A stretch of DNA of 64,000 bases from G958296245 sp965262055 (lineage in GTDB: Bacteria; Chloroflexota; Dehalococcoidia; Lucifugimonadales; G958296245). The DNA is taken from positions 1,798,001 to 1,862,000 of the forward strand of contig CBDHEI010000002.1 in NCBI GenBank assembly GCA_965262055.1. Reading direction: 5' to 3'. Below the pieces are notes generated by a model. It searched no databases and was not told the origin of the DNA. It saw only the letters and a program-made list of their open reading frames with translations. Position numbers and translations under genes: made by a program. This document shows, piece after piece, positions 1 to 8,960 of the stretch (its first letter is position 1; the number at the start of each line of letters is the position of its first letter).

Positions 1-1185
1 CTGACGAACTTCCGCAACTACGAGGGTCTCCAGCTCGACCTGCCGCCCGGTATGGTGCTGCTCTACGGCAGCAACGGACAGGGCAAGACGAACATCCTGG
101 AGGCCATCTACCTGCTCGCGGTCGTGAAGTCGCCCAGGGCCTCTTCGGACCGTGACCTGGTGCGCCGTGAGGCCCTGGAGCGCGGGGAGCACTCCCAGGT
201 CTCCGCCGTAGTCCAGCGCGACGGCGTGCCTCTTCGGGTGGCCATCGGCTTGCAGAGAGCGTCGGCGGACCCATCGGCTCCGGCGGGAGCAACGGAGCAA
301 GTGGGGGGAGCCATACAGAAGCAGGTGCGGGTCAACGGCGCGCCGAGGCGCGTCTCCGACCTCGTCGGCGAGGTGAACGCCGTGCTCTTCACCGCCCAGG
401 ATATGGGGATCGTGCTCGGGCCTCCATCGTCCCGCCGCCGATACGTAGACATACTCATCTCGCAGGTCGACAACCGTTATCTCAGGCTGTTGCAGAAGTA
501 CCAGCAGGTGATGTCCCAGCGAAACCAGCTCCTAAAGGCAGTCCGGGACGGCAGGTCGCAGCCGGAGGAGCTGGAGTTTTGGGATGGCGAGCTTGTCGAG
601 TCCGGCGCGTACATCATGCAGCGGCGTGCCAGCACTATTGGCGCCGTCGCGGAGCTCGCCGCGCCCCTGCACGAAGAGCTCTCCGGCGGCGGCGAGGGGC
701 TCCAGATCGTGTACAGGCCCAGTGTCGGCAGCGACTCGGACGAACAGGGGTTGGTCGACGCCATGAAGGAGGCCCTTGAGCGCAGCCGGCCCAGGGAGAT
801 CGCCCAGGGGTTCACGGTGGTGGGGCCGCACCGCGACGACCTACTGATGCTCCTGGACGGCCTTGACGCTGGCAGCAGCGCCTCCAGGGGGCAGTGCCGC
901 ACCCTGGTGCTTGCCCTGAAGCTGGCCGAGGCGAGCTTCCTCCGCGACGAGCGGGGGCAGGAGCCCGTGCTGCTTTTGGACGATATACTGTCTGAGTTGG
1001 ACGCTGACCGCCGCGCCCGGGTACTGGACAGGGCAGGGCTGTACCAGCAGTGCCTGATCACCGCCGCAACGCTGGAGTCCGTTGACCGGCTGTTCATCGA
1101 CCGCATGTCCAAGTTCAGAGTGGCGGACGGCAAGGTGTCGCCGCTCGAGTCGACCGAGCGGGGCTCTGCCCCGGCCCTTTCCTAG
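1..1185 (+). CDS. recF: DNA replication/repair protein RecF (5' end outside window)
   Basis: RecF is an SMC-like ATPase that helps load RecA at single-strand gaps. The frame is open from base 1, and the first residues (LTNFRNYEGLQLDLPPG) match the usual RecF N-terminus, so the true start lies just upstream and only a few residues are missing. Visible motifs are a Walker A (GSNGQGKTN) just after the ATG at 52, a signature-like RGQCRTLVLALKLAEA stretch, and a Walker B (VLLLDDILSELD) near the C-terminus. The next gene begins 7 bases after the stop, so they may be co-transcribed. Confidence 0.95.
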   Translation: MTNFRNYEGLQLDLPPGMVLLYGSNGQGKTNILEAIYLLAVVKSPRASSDRDLVRREALERGEHSQVSAVVQRDGVPLRVAIGLQRASADPSAPAGATEQVGGAIQKQVRVNGAPRRVSDLVGEVNAVLFTAQDMGIVLGPPSSRRRYVDILISQVDNRYLRLLQKYQQVMSQRNQLLKAVRDGRSQPEELEFWDGELVESGAYIMQRRASTIGAVAELAAPLHEELSGGGEGLQIVYRPSVGSDSDEQGLVDAMKEALERSRPREIAQGFTVVGPHRDDLLMLLDGLDAGSSASRGQCRTLVLALKLAEASFLRDERGQEPVLLLDDILSELDADRRARVLDRAGLYQQCLITAATLESVDRLFIDRMSKFRVADGKVSPLESTERGSAPALS

Positions 1186-1192
1186 GTTGTCT

Positions 1193-2482
1193 ATGACCGG
1201 CGTATCTCCCCGCAGCCTGGCTCTCTTCCTGGTCGCGCTTGCGGCGCTCCTGCTCACGGCTTGTACACAGGGTTCAACGGAGGAGCTGGCGCCAACCGCC
1301 GAGCCGTCCCCAACCGCCGCCGATGCAAGCGAGCCTACGCCCACGCCGCTTCCGTCCCCCGCGCCGGTCCCTGAGGAGCCGCCACGAGTAGAAGCCCTGC
1401 CGCTGGCGCCGGTGGAGCTGGAGCCTGCCTTCGCTGGCATCGAGCTCGACAGGATGGTGCTGCTGACCCACGCCGGCGATGATACGGGCAGGCTGTTCCT
1501 CGTGCTCCAGCCCGGTATGATCGTCGTATTCGAGAACGACCCTGGAGTAGAGTCGGCGCAGACCTTCCTGGACATACGCGAGCGCGTCAGCGACGCCGGG
1601 AACGAGGAGGGGTTGCTTGGGCTGGCGTTCGATCCCGCGTATGCCGAGAACGGTTACCTCTACGTCTACTACTCAGCCTCACGCCCGCGCAGGTCCGTCG
1701 TTTCGCGCTTCTCGGTTAGCCCCGGCGACGCCGACCGGGCGGACCCTGACTCCGAGCTCGTCTTCATGGAGGTGGAGCAGCCCTACAGCAACCACAACGG
1801 GGGCCACATCGTCTTCGGACCCGACGGCATGCTCTACGTCGGCCTTGGGGACGGCGGCGCGGCCGGTGATCCGCAGGGCAACGGGCAGGACACATCCACC
1901 CTCCTGGGCAGCATCCTGCGGATCGACGTTAGCCGGCTCGACTCCCTGGGGACATACGCGGTCCCGGATGACAACCCCTTCGCCGGCGGTAGCGGGACGG
2001 CCCGCGGAGAGATATGGGCCTACGGCCTCCGAAACCCCTGGCGGTTCAGCTTCGACTTGGAGGCAGGGACGCTCTGGGCGGCCGACGTGGGCCAGAACCT
2101 CTACGAGGAGGTTGACGTCATCAGGCCGGGCCTCAACTACGGCTGGAATGTCATGGAGGGGTCACACTGCTTCCGGCAGACTCGCTGCGACGCAGAAGGC
2201 TTCACGATGCCGGTCGCGGAGTACGGCCGGGACGGCGGATGCTCCGTGACCGGCGGGCACGTCTACAGGGGGCGGCGCATCCCGTCCCTTTATGGCGCGT
2301 ACCTGTACGGCGACTTCTGCAGCGGGAAGATATGGGCGCTCAGGCACGACGGGGCAGCCGTGACGGAGCAGATGGAGATTGCGGACACCGGGCTGTCCAT
2401 CTCGTCGTTCGGCGAGGACTCGTCCGGGGAGGTCTACGTCCTGACGTTCGAAGGGGTAATATACCGTTTCGCGGCCCCATAA
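1193..2482 (+). CDS. PQQ-dependent sugar dehydrogenase-like lipoprotein
   Basis: A 429-residue exported protein of the soluble glucose/sorbosone dehydrogenase (GSDH, Hhip/YliI-like) beta-propeller family. I chose the ATG at 1193 because it opens a lipoprotein signal peptide with the lipobox LLTAC. The frame is open further upstream, but only within recF. A Pro/Thr/Ser/Ala-rich spacer of about 50 residues precedes the propeller. Family motifs are LLGLAFDP, NHNGGHIVFGPDGMLYVGLG, WAYGLRNPWRFSFD, ADVGQNLYEEVD and LNYGWNVMEG. Such enzymes oxidise aldoses outside the cytoplasm, but the substrate cannot be read from sequence. The zinc-type dehydrogenase follows 18 bases later. Confidence 0.85.
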   Translation: MTGVSPRSLALFLVALAALLLTACTQGSTEELAPTAEPSPTAADASEPTPTPLPSPAPVPEEPPRVEALPLAPVELEPAFAGIELDRMVLLTHAGDDTGRLFLVLQPGMIVVFENDPGVESAQTFLDIRERVSDAGNEEGLLGLAFDPAYAENGYLYVYYSASRPRRSVVSRFSVSPGDADRADPDSELVFMEVEQPYSNHNGGHIVFGPDGMLYVGLGDGGAAGDPQGNGQDTSTLLGSILRIDVSRLDSLGTYAVPDDNPFAGGSGTARGEIWAYGLRNPWRFSFDLEAGTLWAADVGQNLYEEVDVIRPGLNYGWNVMEGSHCFRQTRCDAEGFTMPVAEYGRDGGCSVTGGHVYRGRRIPSLYGAYLYGDFCSGKIWALRHDGAAVTEQMEIADTGLSISSFGEDSSGEVYVLTFEGVIYRFAAP

Positions 2483-2500
2483 CCATAAGGAGTTTGCCAA

Positions 2501-3478
2501 GTGTCCACCATGCCAGCAGCAGTGACGACGGCCCTGAAGCATGTCGAGTGCCATGAGGTGCCAGTGCCCGACATGGAGCCCGGCTACGTGCTCGTACGCA
2601 CGAGGCTGGCCTCGATCTGCGGCAGCGACCTGCACATCGCCTACATGGGCTGGAACGTCTATGAGCTGCCCCTGCAGCCGGGCTACCCGGGGCATGAGGG
2701 AGTCGGCGAGGTCGTGGACGGCGGGACCTCGGAGTTCGAGCCGGGCGACATAGTCCTGACCGCGCCCAACATATGGAGCTCGCGCGTCTTCGCGGGCTAC
2801 CAGCTCATCGACCCGAAGTTCCTCATTCGCCTGCCCGGCGACACCCCGCTGGAGCACCTGCTCATGGCCCAGCAGCTCGGCACCGTCGTCTACGGATGCA
2901 AGCTGCTGCCCCCTCTGCTGGGCAAGACGGTAGCCATCATAGGGCAGGGGTCGGTTGGGCTATTCCATGACTTCCTGCTGCGGCGGCTGGGGGCGCACCG
3001 GATCATCGCGATAGAGCCAATTCCTGGGCGCTTGGCCGCCGGCGTGGCTATGGGAATAGACGAGGCGGTCGACGTGACCGGGGACAAAGCCACCGAGGCC
3101 GTGCTCGACCTGACCGGCGGGCAGGGGGCCGATCTGGTCATAGAGGCGGTGGGCAGCCCAGAGACCCTGAACCAGTCGATGCGGCTGGCGAAAGATCAAG
3201 GGCGCATCGCGGTATTCGGCCTGCCCCCGAACATGGAGATGGTGTCCTTCGATTGGGACACCTTCTTCAGGCGGCGGCTGACCATGCACGCGGTCCACGG
3301 AGGCCAGGACGTGCCCGGGCTGCCCGACTTCCGGCTGGCCGTCGACTACATCCGCAACGGCGACGTCGACGTGTCGCCCCTGGTGACGCACCAGTTCCCC
3401 ATAACGGAGGTCGGCGAGGCGTTCGACCTAGCCCACTCCAAGGAGGACGGCGCCCTCAAGGTCTCCCTTACCTTTTAG
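2501..3478 (+). CDS. Zinc-type alcohol dehydrogenase / sugar dehydrogenase-like MDR protein
   Basis: A 325-residue medium-chain dehydrogenase/reductase. The GTG at 2501 follows AAGGAG at 2487-2492; an in-frame ATG lies 9 bases later. The catalytic-zinc motifs CGSDLH and GHEGVGEV are present, then a Rossmann NAD(P)-binding turn (IIGQGSVGLF). The four-cysteine structural-zinc loop that normally follows the GHE motif is absent, and the protein is a little short for the family (usually 340-350). The context between a PQQ-type sugar dehydrogenase and an uptake system suggests polyol or sugar oxidation; the exact substrate is unknown. Confidence 0.85.
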   Translation: MSTMPAAVTTALKHVECHEVPVPDMEPGYVLVRTRLASICGSDLHIAYMGWNVYELPLQPGYPGHEGVGEVVDGGTSEFEPGDIVLTAPNIWSSRVFAGYQLIDPKFLIRLPGDTPLEHLLMAQQLGTVVYGCKLLPPLLGKTVAIIGQGSVGLFHDFLLRRLGAHRIIAIEPIPGRLAAGVAMGIDEAVDVTGDKATEAVLDLTGGQGADLVIEAVGSPETLNQSMRLAKDQGRIAVFGLPPNMEMVSFDWDTFFRRRLTMHAVHGGQDVPGLPDFRLAVDYIRNGDVDVSPLVTHQFPITEVGEAFDLAHSKEDGALKVSLTF

Positions 3479-4322
3479 GGAGCTCGTCGCCCCTTCTCAG
3501 GATGCAGTATGGCAGACGGGGCGTCGCATTATCACTTGGCAGCGCGCTTCCGCCCCTGTCATTTCGAACGGAGCGCAGCGCAGTGAGAAATCTAAGGCCG
3601 TTGTCCCCAAGACGGCAACATCCTTGAGCAGACAATCTAGACTCTTGGTCCCCTCGGGATGAGGGGGCCTCATACCATGCACGCATAGGGCCTATACAAC
3701 CTGGCAGACGGGCCGGGCAACTCCTCCAACAGGCAAGCAACACGCCCTCTGCCATCGGGCATGCTGGGCCTACAAGTCCATTTGACGTGGGGAACCTGGG
3801 GCAACTTTTCGTAGACAGAGTTCTGGTTCGCGAGGCACGTGGGATTGCCTTCACTCTCCACCCGGCCCAGAAGCACAAATGGGCGGCCGAGTTCCTCGAC
3901 GCCAACCCGGACGAGAGGATACCTCGAGAGCAATCTGACCTGGTGTCGGAGCTGCGCCCCCCCACCTCAATACACCTCACGCCATCTCGTCCCAGACTGA
4001 GCCCTACTTTTGGGGGCCGGCGTCGGTGGCCCTGGACGGCGAGGGCGGGCTTTCGTGGTGGAAACGGCCCGGCATCGGATACAGGTGGACCAGATGGAGT
4101 AGATTTTTCGGTGCTGGCCTTCCCCACAGTGCACCTATCTGGAGTGGACAAGCCCTGGAGATTCGTTCACCAGATCAGTCCGCCCTTGATATATTCGGTG
4201 AACTGGGTACCAGGCGCATCGTTTACCTCCATAGAATATAGATGCGTGTGCACTACCAGCCTTCGCACGTGAGATGATTGCCAAAGCCTGCCGCTGTGCC
4301 GACTTACGGTTGACCCCAGGTT
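3479..4322. other. Intergenic region with no supported gene
   Basis: About 840 bases between the dehydrogenase and the MITE. Open frames exist on both strands, but none has convincing composition, start signals or recognisable motifs. It holds one copy of a dispersed-looking repeat near its left end (listed separately). Confidence 0.5.
3559..3596. repeat. Putative dispersed intergenic repeat
   Basis: A short stretch around ATTTCGAACGGAGCGCAGCG followed by AGTGAGAAATCTAAG. Sequences of this style (gagcgcagcg...gtgagaaatct) are common between genes in environmental genomes. No second copy was found in this window, so the assignment rests on recollection. Confidence 0.3.
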
Positions 4323-4446
4323 GTAACTGTTCAGACTTCGGGGGATCTGCTTGACCAGCGGCACCGCCGACAGGGCAATTTAGCTTTGAGCAAGGCTGTA
4401 TCCCCGCCCTCTGCGGGCATTCGTCCCCTCAACTCTGAACAGTTAC
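4323..4446. mobile_element. 124-bp MITE with IS66-like ends
   Basis: The element has perfect 13-bp terminal inverted repeats, GTAACTGTTCAGA at 4323-4335 and its complement at 4434-4446. They extend to 23 bp with three mismatches. An 8-bp duplication CCCAGGTT flanks it at 4315-4322 and 4447-4454. Ends starting GTAA and an 8-bp target duplication are the hallmark of the IS66 family. There is no coding capacity, so it would be moved in trans. It stops just before the -35 box of the next gene. Confidence 0.8.
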
Positions 4447-4452
4447 CCCAGG

Positions 4453-4481
4453 TTGACCCCCCTTCCCAGTTGTGGTATAAT
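4453..4481 (+). promoter_or_regulatory. Sigma-70-type promoter for the solute-binding protein
   Basis: TTGACC at 4453-4458 and TATAAT at 4476-4481 are separated by 17 bp, about 65 bp before the start codon. The first two bases of the -35 box belong to the right-hand MITE target duplication, so the MITE replaced everything upstream of -35. Confidence 0.75.
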
Positions 4482-4545
4482 GCCTCTTTCATTTTAAGAC
4501 CGCTTTCGGGATAGGGACATAGGCCTTTCTCTAGGAGGTAGAGCA

Positions 4546-6678
4546 ATGAGACACACAAGTCACCCCAAGTTTTGGATAAGCCTCGGGCTGTTGCCGTTGG
4601 TCCTGTTATTGGCCCTGGCCTGTACGTCAGAGACTGTGAAAGAGGTACCGGTGGAGGTGGTGGTGGTGAAGGAGGTGGTCAAGGAAGTAATGGTCCCCGG
4701 CGAAACCGTGGTGGTGGAGAAGGAAGTGGTCAGGGAGGTCCAGATCCCCGGTGAGACCGTGGTGGTGAAGGAGGAGGTTATCAAAGAGGTGCCTGTAGAG
4801 GTGGTGGTGGTGAAGGAGGTGGTCAAGGAAGTAATGGTCCCCGGCGAAACCGTGGTGGTGGAGAAGGAGGTAGTGAAGGAAGTAGAGGTGGAGGTGGTAG
4901 TGGAAAAGGAGGTGGTGAAGGAGGTAGAGGTCGAGGTAGTGGTGGAAAAGGTGGTGGTGAAGGAAGTAGAGGTCGAGGTAGTGGTGGAGAAGGAGGTTAT
5001 CAAGGAGGTGCCGGTGGAGAAGGTGGTGGTGGTGGAGAAGGAGGTTATCAAGGAGGTGCCGGTGGAGAAGGTGGTGGTGGTGGTGAAAGAGGTCCCGGCG
5101 CCAGCGCCAGAGAAGGTATTGCGGGTTCGGATGACAAGCATGCCTGAGAGCTTCGTTCCACACACCGAGCGCAGCGGGGCGCTCCCCCAGATAACAGCCT
5201 TCGTCTACGGCACCTTGAAGCAGTCGGACCCACTGAACAAGGAGTGGGCGCCGAACCTAGCCGAGCGGTGGGAAGTCTCTCCCGATGCGAGCTCCGTTAC
5301 GTACTACATCCGAAAGGGAGCACGGTTTCACGACGGCGAGCCTGTCACCGCGGAGGACCTAGCATTCACTCTCAAGTCGCTCATCACCCCGGAGACCGGC
5401 ACCAGGAGAGGCAGTACATACAAGATGATACAGGGCGCAGCAGAGCTGCTGGAGGGCACCAGCTCTGAACTGCCTGGCGTGACCGTGCTCGATGACTATA
5501 CGCTGAAGATTGACCTGAACACCCCAAACGCGACATTCCTTGGGGTCATTGGAGGCACGTTCGGGGTCCTGCCGGAGCATATTCTAGGCAGCGTTGCGGC
5601 TGAGGACATCGTCACGCACAGACACTTCTCAGACGAGATGGTCGGGTTCGGTCCGTACAAGCTCGTCAAGTTTTCACCGGGGCAATTCATGGAGTTAGAG
5701 GCCTACGACGAGTACCATTTCGGAAGGCCCAACATCGACCGGATCATCATCAGAATAATCGCGTCGCCGGACGCGACCCAGATAGCCATGCAGAGGGAAG
5801 AGATTGAAGTAAACATTCGCGGCGACTTGTCGTCCGACGCCTACAGGGCCTTCTTGCAGGACCCACGGTTCAGGGTCATTGGAGGGCAGAGCACAATCAT
5901 CAGGGCGTCGAATATCAACCATGCCGTCGAGGACCTCAGGGACGTACGCATCCGCCAGGCCATGGTGTACGCCCTGGACAGACAGAAGCTGATAGACGTC
6001 TTCCACAACGGACTGGCGACCATCCACAACCAGCCGCTGATCCACGGCTGGATCCAGAAGCCCGAGTGGCAGAACCGGTATCCGTTCGATCCAGATATGG
6101 CCAGGAGCCTCTTGCAGGATGCCGGGTGGGACTCCGAGCGAGAAGTCGATCTCGACGTATACGGCGCTCAAAGCGATGAAATAAGAACTGAGCTGGCGGC
6201 GATGCAGCAGATGTGGAAGGACGTCGGCCTCAAGATCAATATAGTGGAGAAGGACGTTGGAACAATGCTGGAGGAGTGGGACGCGGTGACCTACCCGGGA
6301 CTTCAGCGCTGGGGATGGGGGACATTCGCCGACCCGGACGGGTTCCTCCAGACCTATTTCACGACGGTCTCCGCTAACAACATGAACTACGCCACACCGG
6401 AGCTGGACGCAAAGATCGAATTGGGGCTGACATCGGTCGACCGAGAGAAGCGAAGGGAAATATACCAGGAGATCGCCGAGCAGCTCATGGAGGACTTGCC
6501 CCTGCTTGTCGAGTACGTGCCTTTGAAGGTCCGCGTCATTCACAACCGGTTCCATCTGCCCTTGTGGGCGGACTTCCCCAGGGCGACCAGCATCGGGAAC
6601 CTGCCGATAGCATCCATCTTCAGCTCGGAGTACGAATACTTCGAGTACCATGTGGAGCAGTGGGACTTACGGGACTAA
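4546..6678 (+). CDS. ABC transporter solute-binding lipoprotein (family 5) with long VxKEV repeat linker
   Basis: A 710-residue extracytoplasmic binding protein of the dipeptide/oligopeptide/nickel (SBP_bac_5) family. The ATG at 4546 follows AGGAGGT at 4533-4539. A lipoprotein signal ends at LALAC (Cys26). Residues about 28-183 are a low-complexity linker built from units such as VEKEVVKEVEVEVV and VPGETVVV. At DNA level these units are near-identical tandem repeats (4640-5100). The binding domain then starts (VLRVRMTSMPESFVPH) and runs to the end, with typical elements such as WEVSPDASSVTYYIRKGARF. The linker is probably a rigid or coiled spacer from the membrane. Two permease genes follow; no ATPase subunit is nearby. 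Confidence 0.93.
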   Translation: MRHTSHPKFWISLGLLPLVLLLALACTSETVKEVPVEVVVVKEVVKEVMVPGETVVVEKEVVREVQIPGETVVVKEEVIKEVPVEVVVVKEVVKEVMVPGETVVVEKEVVKEVEVEVVVEKEVVKEVEVEVVVEKVVVKEVEVEVVVEKEVIKEVPVEKVVVVEKEVIKEVPVEKVVVVVKEVPAPAPEKVLRVRMTSMPESFVPHTERSGALPQITAFVYGTLKQSDPLNKEWAPNLAERWEVSPDASSVTYYIRKGARFHDGEPVTAEDLAFTLKSLITPETGTRRGSTYKMIQGAAELLEGTSSELPGVTVLDDYTLKIDLNTPNATFLGVIGGTFGVLPEHILGSVAAEDIVTHRHFSDEMVGFGPYKLVKFSPGQFMELEAYDEYHFGRPNIDRIIIRIIASPDATQIAMQREEIEVNIRGDLSSDAYRAFLQDPRFRVIGGQSTIIRASNINHAVEDLRDVRIRQAMVYALDRQKLIDVFHNGLATIHNQPLIHGWIQKPEWQNRYPFDPDMARSLLQDAGWDSEREVDLDVYGAQSDEIRTELAAMQQMWKDVGLKINIVEKDVGTMLEEWDAVTYPGLQRWGWGTFADPDGFLQTYFTTVSANNMNYATPELDAKIELGLTSVDREKRREIYQEIAEQLMEDLPLLVEYVPLKVRVIHNRFHLPLWADFPRATSIGNLPIASIFSSEYEYFEYHVEQWDLRD

Positions 6679-6752
6679 ACGGAGCGGGGCAAGCCAGTTG
6701 CGCCGCTGCGTCTATAGTTCCGGTGATATAGGGGCTCCCAAGAACCGGTCAG

Positions 6753-6951
6753 AGCAAGAGCGGCAACGCTTGGTTCCCAGGACTTGCCATGGCCTTCGAC
6801 CCGAGCGGCGATCATGCCGGACGAGGGTATGATTGTCGCCGAGGTTTCCAGAGACATGATCGACGACGCGGGAGCATCAATCAGCTGCACGGTAGACGAG
6901 TTGCGTCCCGAGGTCTACAGCCAGCCGGTGATCGTGAGGGAAGAAGACTAA
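6753..6951 (+). pseudogene. C-terminal relic of a nitrilase-superfamily hydrolase
   Basis: Two short reading-frame pieces resemble the end of a carbon-nitrogen hydrolase. The first (from about 6753) reads SGNAWFPGLAMAFDPSG. The second, in the +1 frame from 6814, reads MPDEGMIVAEVSRDMIDDA and continues to a stop at 6949-6951. In intact family members these stretches are continuous, so a frameshift and loss of the 5' part are inferred. It lies between the binding-protein and permease genes. Recognition is by eye only. Confidence 0.4.
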
Positions 6952-6993
6952 CCTGCCATTGGTAGGCTTGGCTCCAAACCTGGATTAGTCTAG

Positions 6994-7962
6994 ATGGGCA
7001 CCTATATATTACGCCGGCTTTTCATAGCGCTACCCCTGCTCCTGTTGATCTCGGTGATCACCTTTGGGTTCATCAACCTGGCGCCGGGTGATCCCGTGAC
7101 GGCCATGATGGACCCGGCGGAGGGACTGCAAGCGGACGACTTGAGGCACATGCGCGAACGACTGGGGCTGAACAGGCCCGTCCACGTCCGCTATGCCCTG
7201 TGGCTTCGCGAGTTTGCGACCGGGAACTTTGGCTATTCCTATGAGAACGGCAGGCCAGTGATCGAGCGTATACGTAGCAGAGTGCTGCCCACGCTGGAGC
7301 TCACAGCTACCGCGCTGCTGATATCGACGGTCCTTGGCGTGACATTCGGCGTGATAGCGGCTGTCCGGCAATATAGTGTCTTCGACTACGTCCTCAGCAC
7401 CGCTTCTCTCTTCGGCGTTTCCATCCCGACCTTTTTCTTTGCCCTGGCGGCGCTGTACGTATTCGCTGCCGTTCTGGAGATATTGCCCGCTTTCGGCATG
7501 ACCGACGAGACCCAGGGGTTCTCCATCACAGACAACCTTCATCACCTCATACTACCAGCAGGAGTGCTATCCATCGATTCAATGGCAGTCAAGACCCGCT
7601 ATGCCCGCACTGCGATGCTGGAGGTGCTGAAGTCAGACTACATGACGACGGCCAGGGCGAAGGGCTTGCCGAACTCTCTCGTCATCGCAAGGCACGCTTT
7701 CCGCAACGCACTTCTGCCGATAATCACCATCCTCACTCTTCAACTGCCCAACCTGATCGGGGGAGCGATCATAATCGAGTCCATGTTCTCATGGCCCGGC
7801 ATGGGCCACCTCTCATTCCGGGCTGTCCAGGCACGAGATTACCCGACACTCATGGCGTTAACGATGATAATCTCCAGCCTCGTCTTGCTGGCCAACCTGC
7901 TCGCTGACGTGCTGTACGCCTACGCGGACCCGCGCATCCGGATAACGGCCAGGGTCAACTAG
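6994..7962 (+). CDS. ABC transporter permease, DppB/OppB type
   Basis: A 322-residue inner-membrane permease of the dipeptide/oligopeptide/nickel class. Features are the N-terminal motif YILRRLFIALPLLLLISVITF, a conserved LAPGDPV loop, about six hydrophobic segments, and the cytoplasmic EAA-type loop (ARAKGLPNSLVIARHAFRNA) that contacts the ATPase. The ATG at 6994 has only a weak ribosome-binding site. It lies 316 bp after the binding-protein gene, separated by the hydrolase relic, and is followed 19 bp later by its partner permease. Confidence 0.93.
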   Translation: MGTYILRRLFIALPLLLLISVITFGFINLAPGDPVTAMMDPAEGLQADDLRHMRERLGLNRPVHVRYALWLREFATGNFGYSYENGRPVIERIRSRVLPTLELTATALLISTVLGVTFGVIAAVRQYSVFDYVLSTASLFGVSIPTFFFALAALYVFAAVLEILPAFGMTDETQGFSITDNLHHLILPAGVLSIDSMAVKTRYARTAMLEVLKSDYMTTARAKGLPNSLVIARHAFRNALLPIITILTLQLPNLIGGAIIIESMFSWPGMGHLSFRAVQARDYPTLMALTMIISSLVLLANLLADVLYAYADPRIRITARVN

Positions 7963-7981
7963 CCCCGTCGAAGGAGAGCCT

Positions 7982-8884
7982 GTGTCGACCGCCAACATCA
8001 GCGATGAACGCCCGTTCGAGACGCCGAGCGCCGCCCCCAGGCGAAGGAGGACTGTCTGGCGAAGGTTCCGACGGCACAGGTTGGCCCTGCTAGGAGCAAT
8101 CATCCTCGGAGTGTTTGGCGTCGCAGCGGCGTTCGCGCCGTTGATTTCGTGGCACGAGCCTGACGCCATCGACCTCGATCATGTGAGGGCGGCTCCGAGC
8201 TGGAGCCATGTCCTGGGGACGGACCGAGGCGGTCGTGACGTGTTCGCCAGGATACTGTTCGCTGCCCGGGTGTCTTTGAGCGTTGGGGTTGTGGCGGCCA
8301 TCATCTCTTCGGTTATGGGATCATCCATGGGTCTGGCGTCAGGCTACGCCGGCGGCTGGGTGGACAATCTGCTCCAACGCTTCACCGAAATGGTCATGAC
8401 GTTCCCTTCCTTCTTCGCCATCATCATCTTGATATCACTGTTGGGGCCAAGCGTCTTCAACATCATGTATGTGATCGGGGTGCTTGGCTGGACAGGGACC
8501 AGCCGACTGGTAAGGGGCCAGGTGTTGTCCATCAGAGAGATGGACTACGTCACCGCGGCGCGGGCGATCGGCTGCACGAATCGCCGAATGCTGTTCGTTC
8601 ATATTCTCCCGGGGGTGGTCCCGTTCGTCATTGTCTCGGCGACGCTTACACTAGCCTATGCCATCCTCGCCGAGTCGGCCCTCAGCTTTCTGGGCCTGGG
8701 CGTCGTTATCCCGACTGCCACGTGGGGCAACATGATGACCGCCGCAACAGGGCTGCACGTCCTGAAAGCCCAGCCCTGGTTGTGGGCCCCACCCGGTCTG
8801 GCCATTTCCACCACGGTCCTCGCCGTCAACTTCCTGGGCGACGGCCTGCGCGACGCCCTGGACCCGCGGAGCATGGAGACGTGA
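7982..8884 (+). CDS. ABC transporter permease, DppC/OppC type
   Basis: A 300-residue partner permease. GTG start at 7982 preceded by AAGGAGAG. Features are a cytoplasmic basic N-terminus (RRRRTVWRRFRRHRLALLGA), the GTDRGGRDVFARI motif typical of DppC, five to six membrane spans, and an EAA loop (ARAIGCTNRRMLFVHILPG). With the upstream binding protein and DppB-like permease it forms the membrane part of a peptide- or glycoside-type importer. The ATPase subunits must be encoded elsewhere or shared. Confidence 0.93.
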   Translation: MSTANISDERPFETPSAAPRRRRTVWRRFRRHRLALLGAIILGVFGVAAAFAPLISWHEPDAIDLDHVRAAPSWSHVLGTDRGGRDVFARILFAARVSLSVGVVAAIISSVMGSSMGLASGYAGGWVDNLLQRFTEMVMTFPSFFAIIILISLLGPSVFNIMYVIGVLGWTGTSRLVRGQVLSIREMDYVTAARAIGCTNRRMLFVHILPGVVPFVIVSATLTLAYAILAESALSFLGLGVVIPTATWGNMMTAATGLHVLKAQPWLWAPPGLAISTTVLAVNFLGDGLRDALDPRSMET

Positions 8885-8960
8885 CCATACTCGCACCCGC
8901 GCTCGAGGGATACGGCATCGCGGAGCGGTCCAGGCGGGAGGTTGCAAGAGGGGAGAAATC

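Noticed and set aside
3787..4272. 161-codon open frame before the MITE
   Set aside because: No ribosome-binding site, no recognisable motif and composition unlike its neighbours.
4560..5165. Ser/Thr-rich open frame on the minus strand
   Set aside because: It is the antisense of the VxKEV repeat tract; low-complexity artefact.
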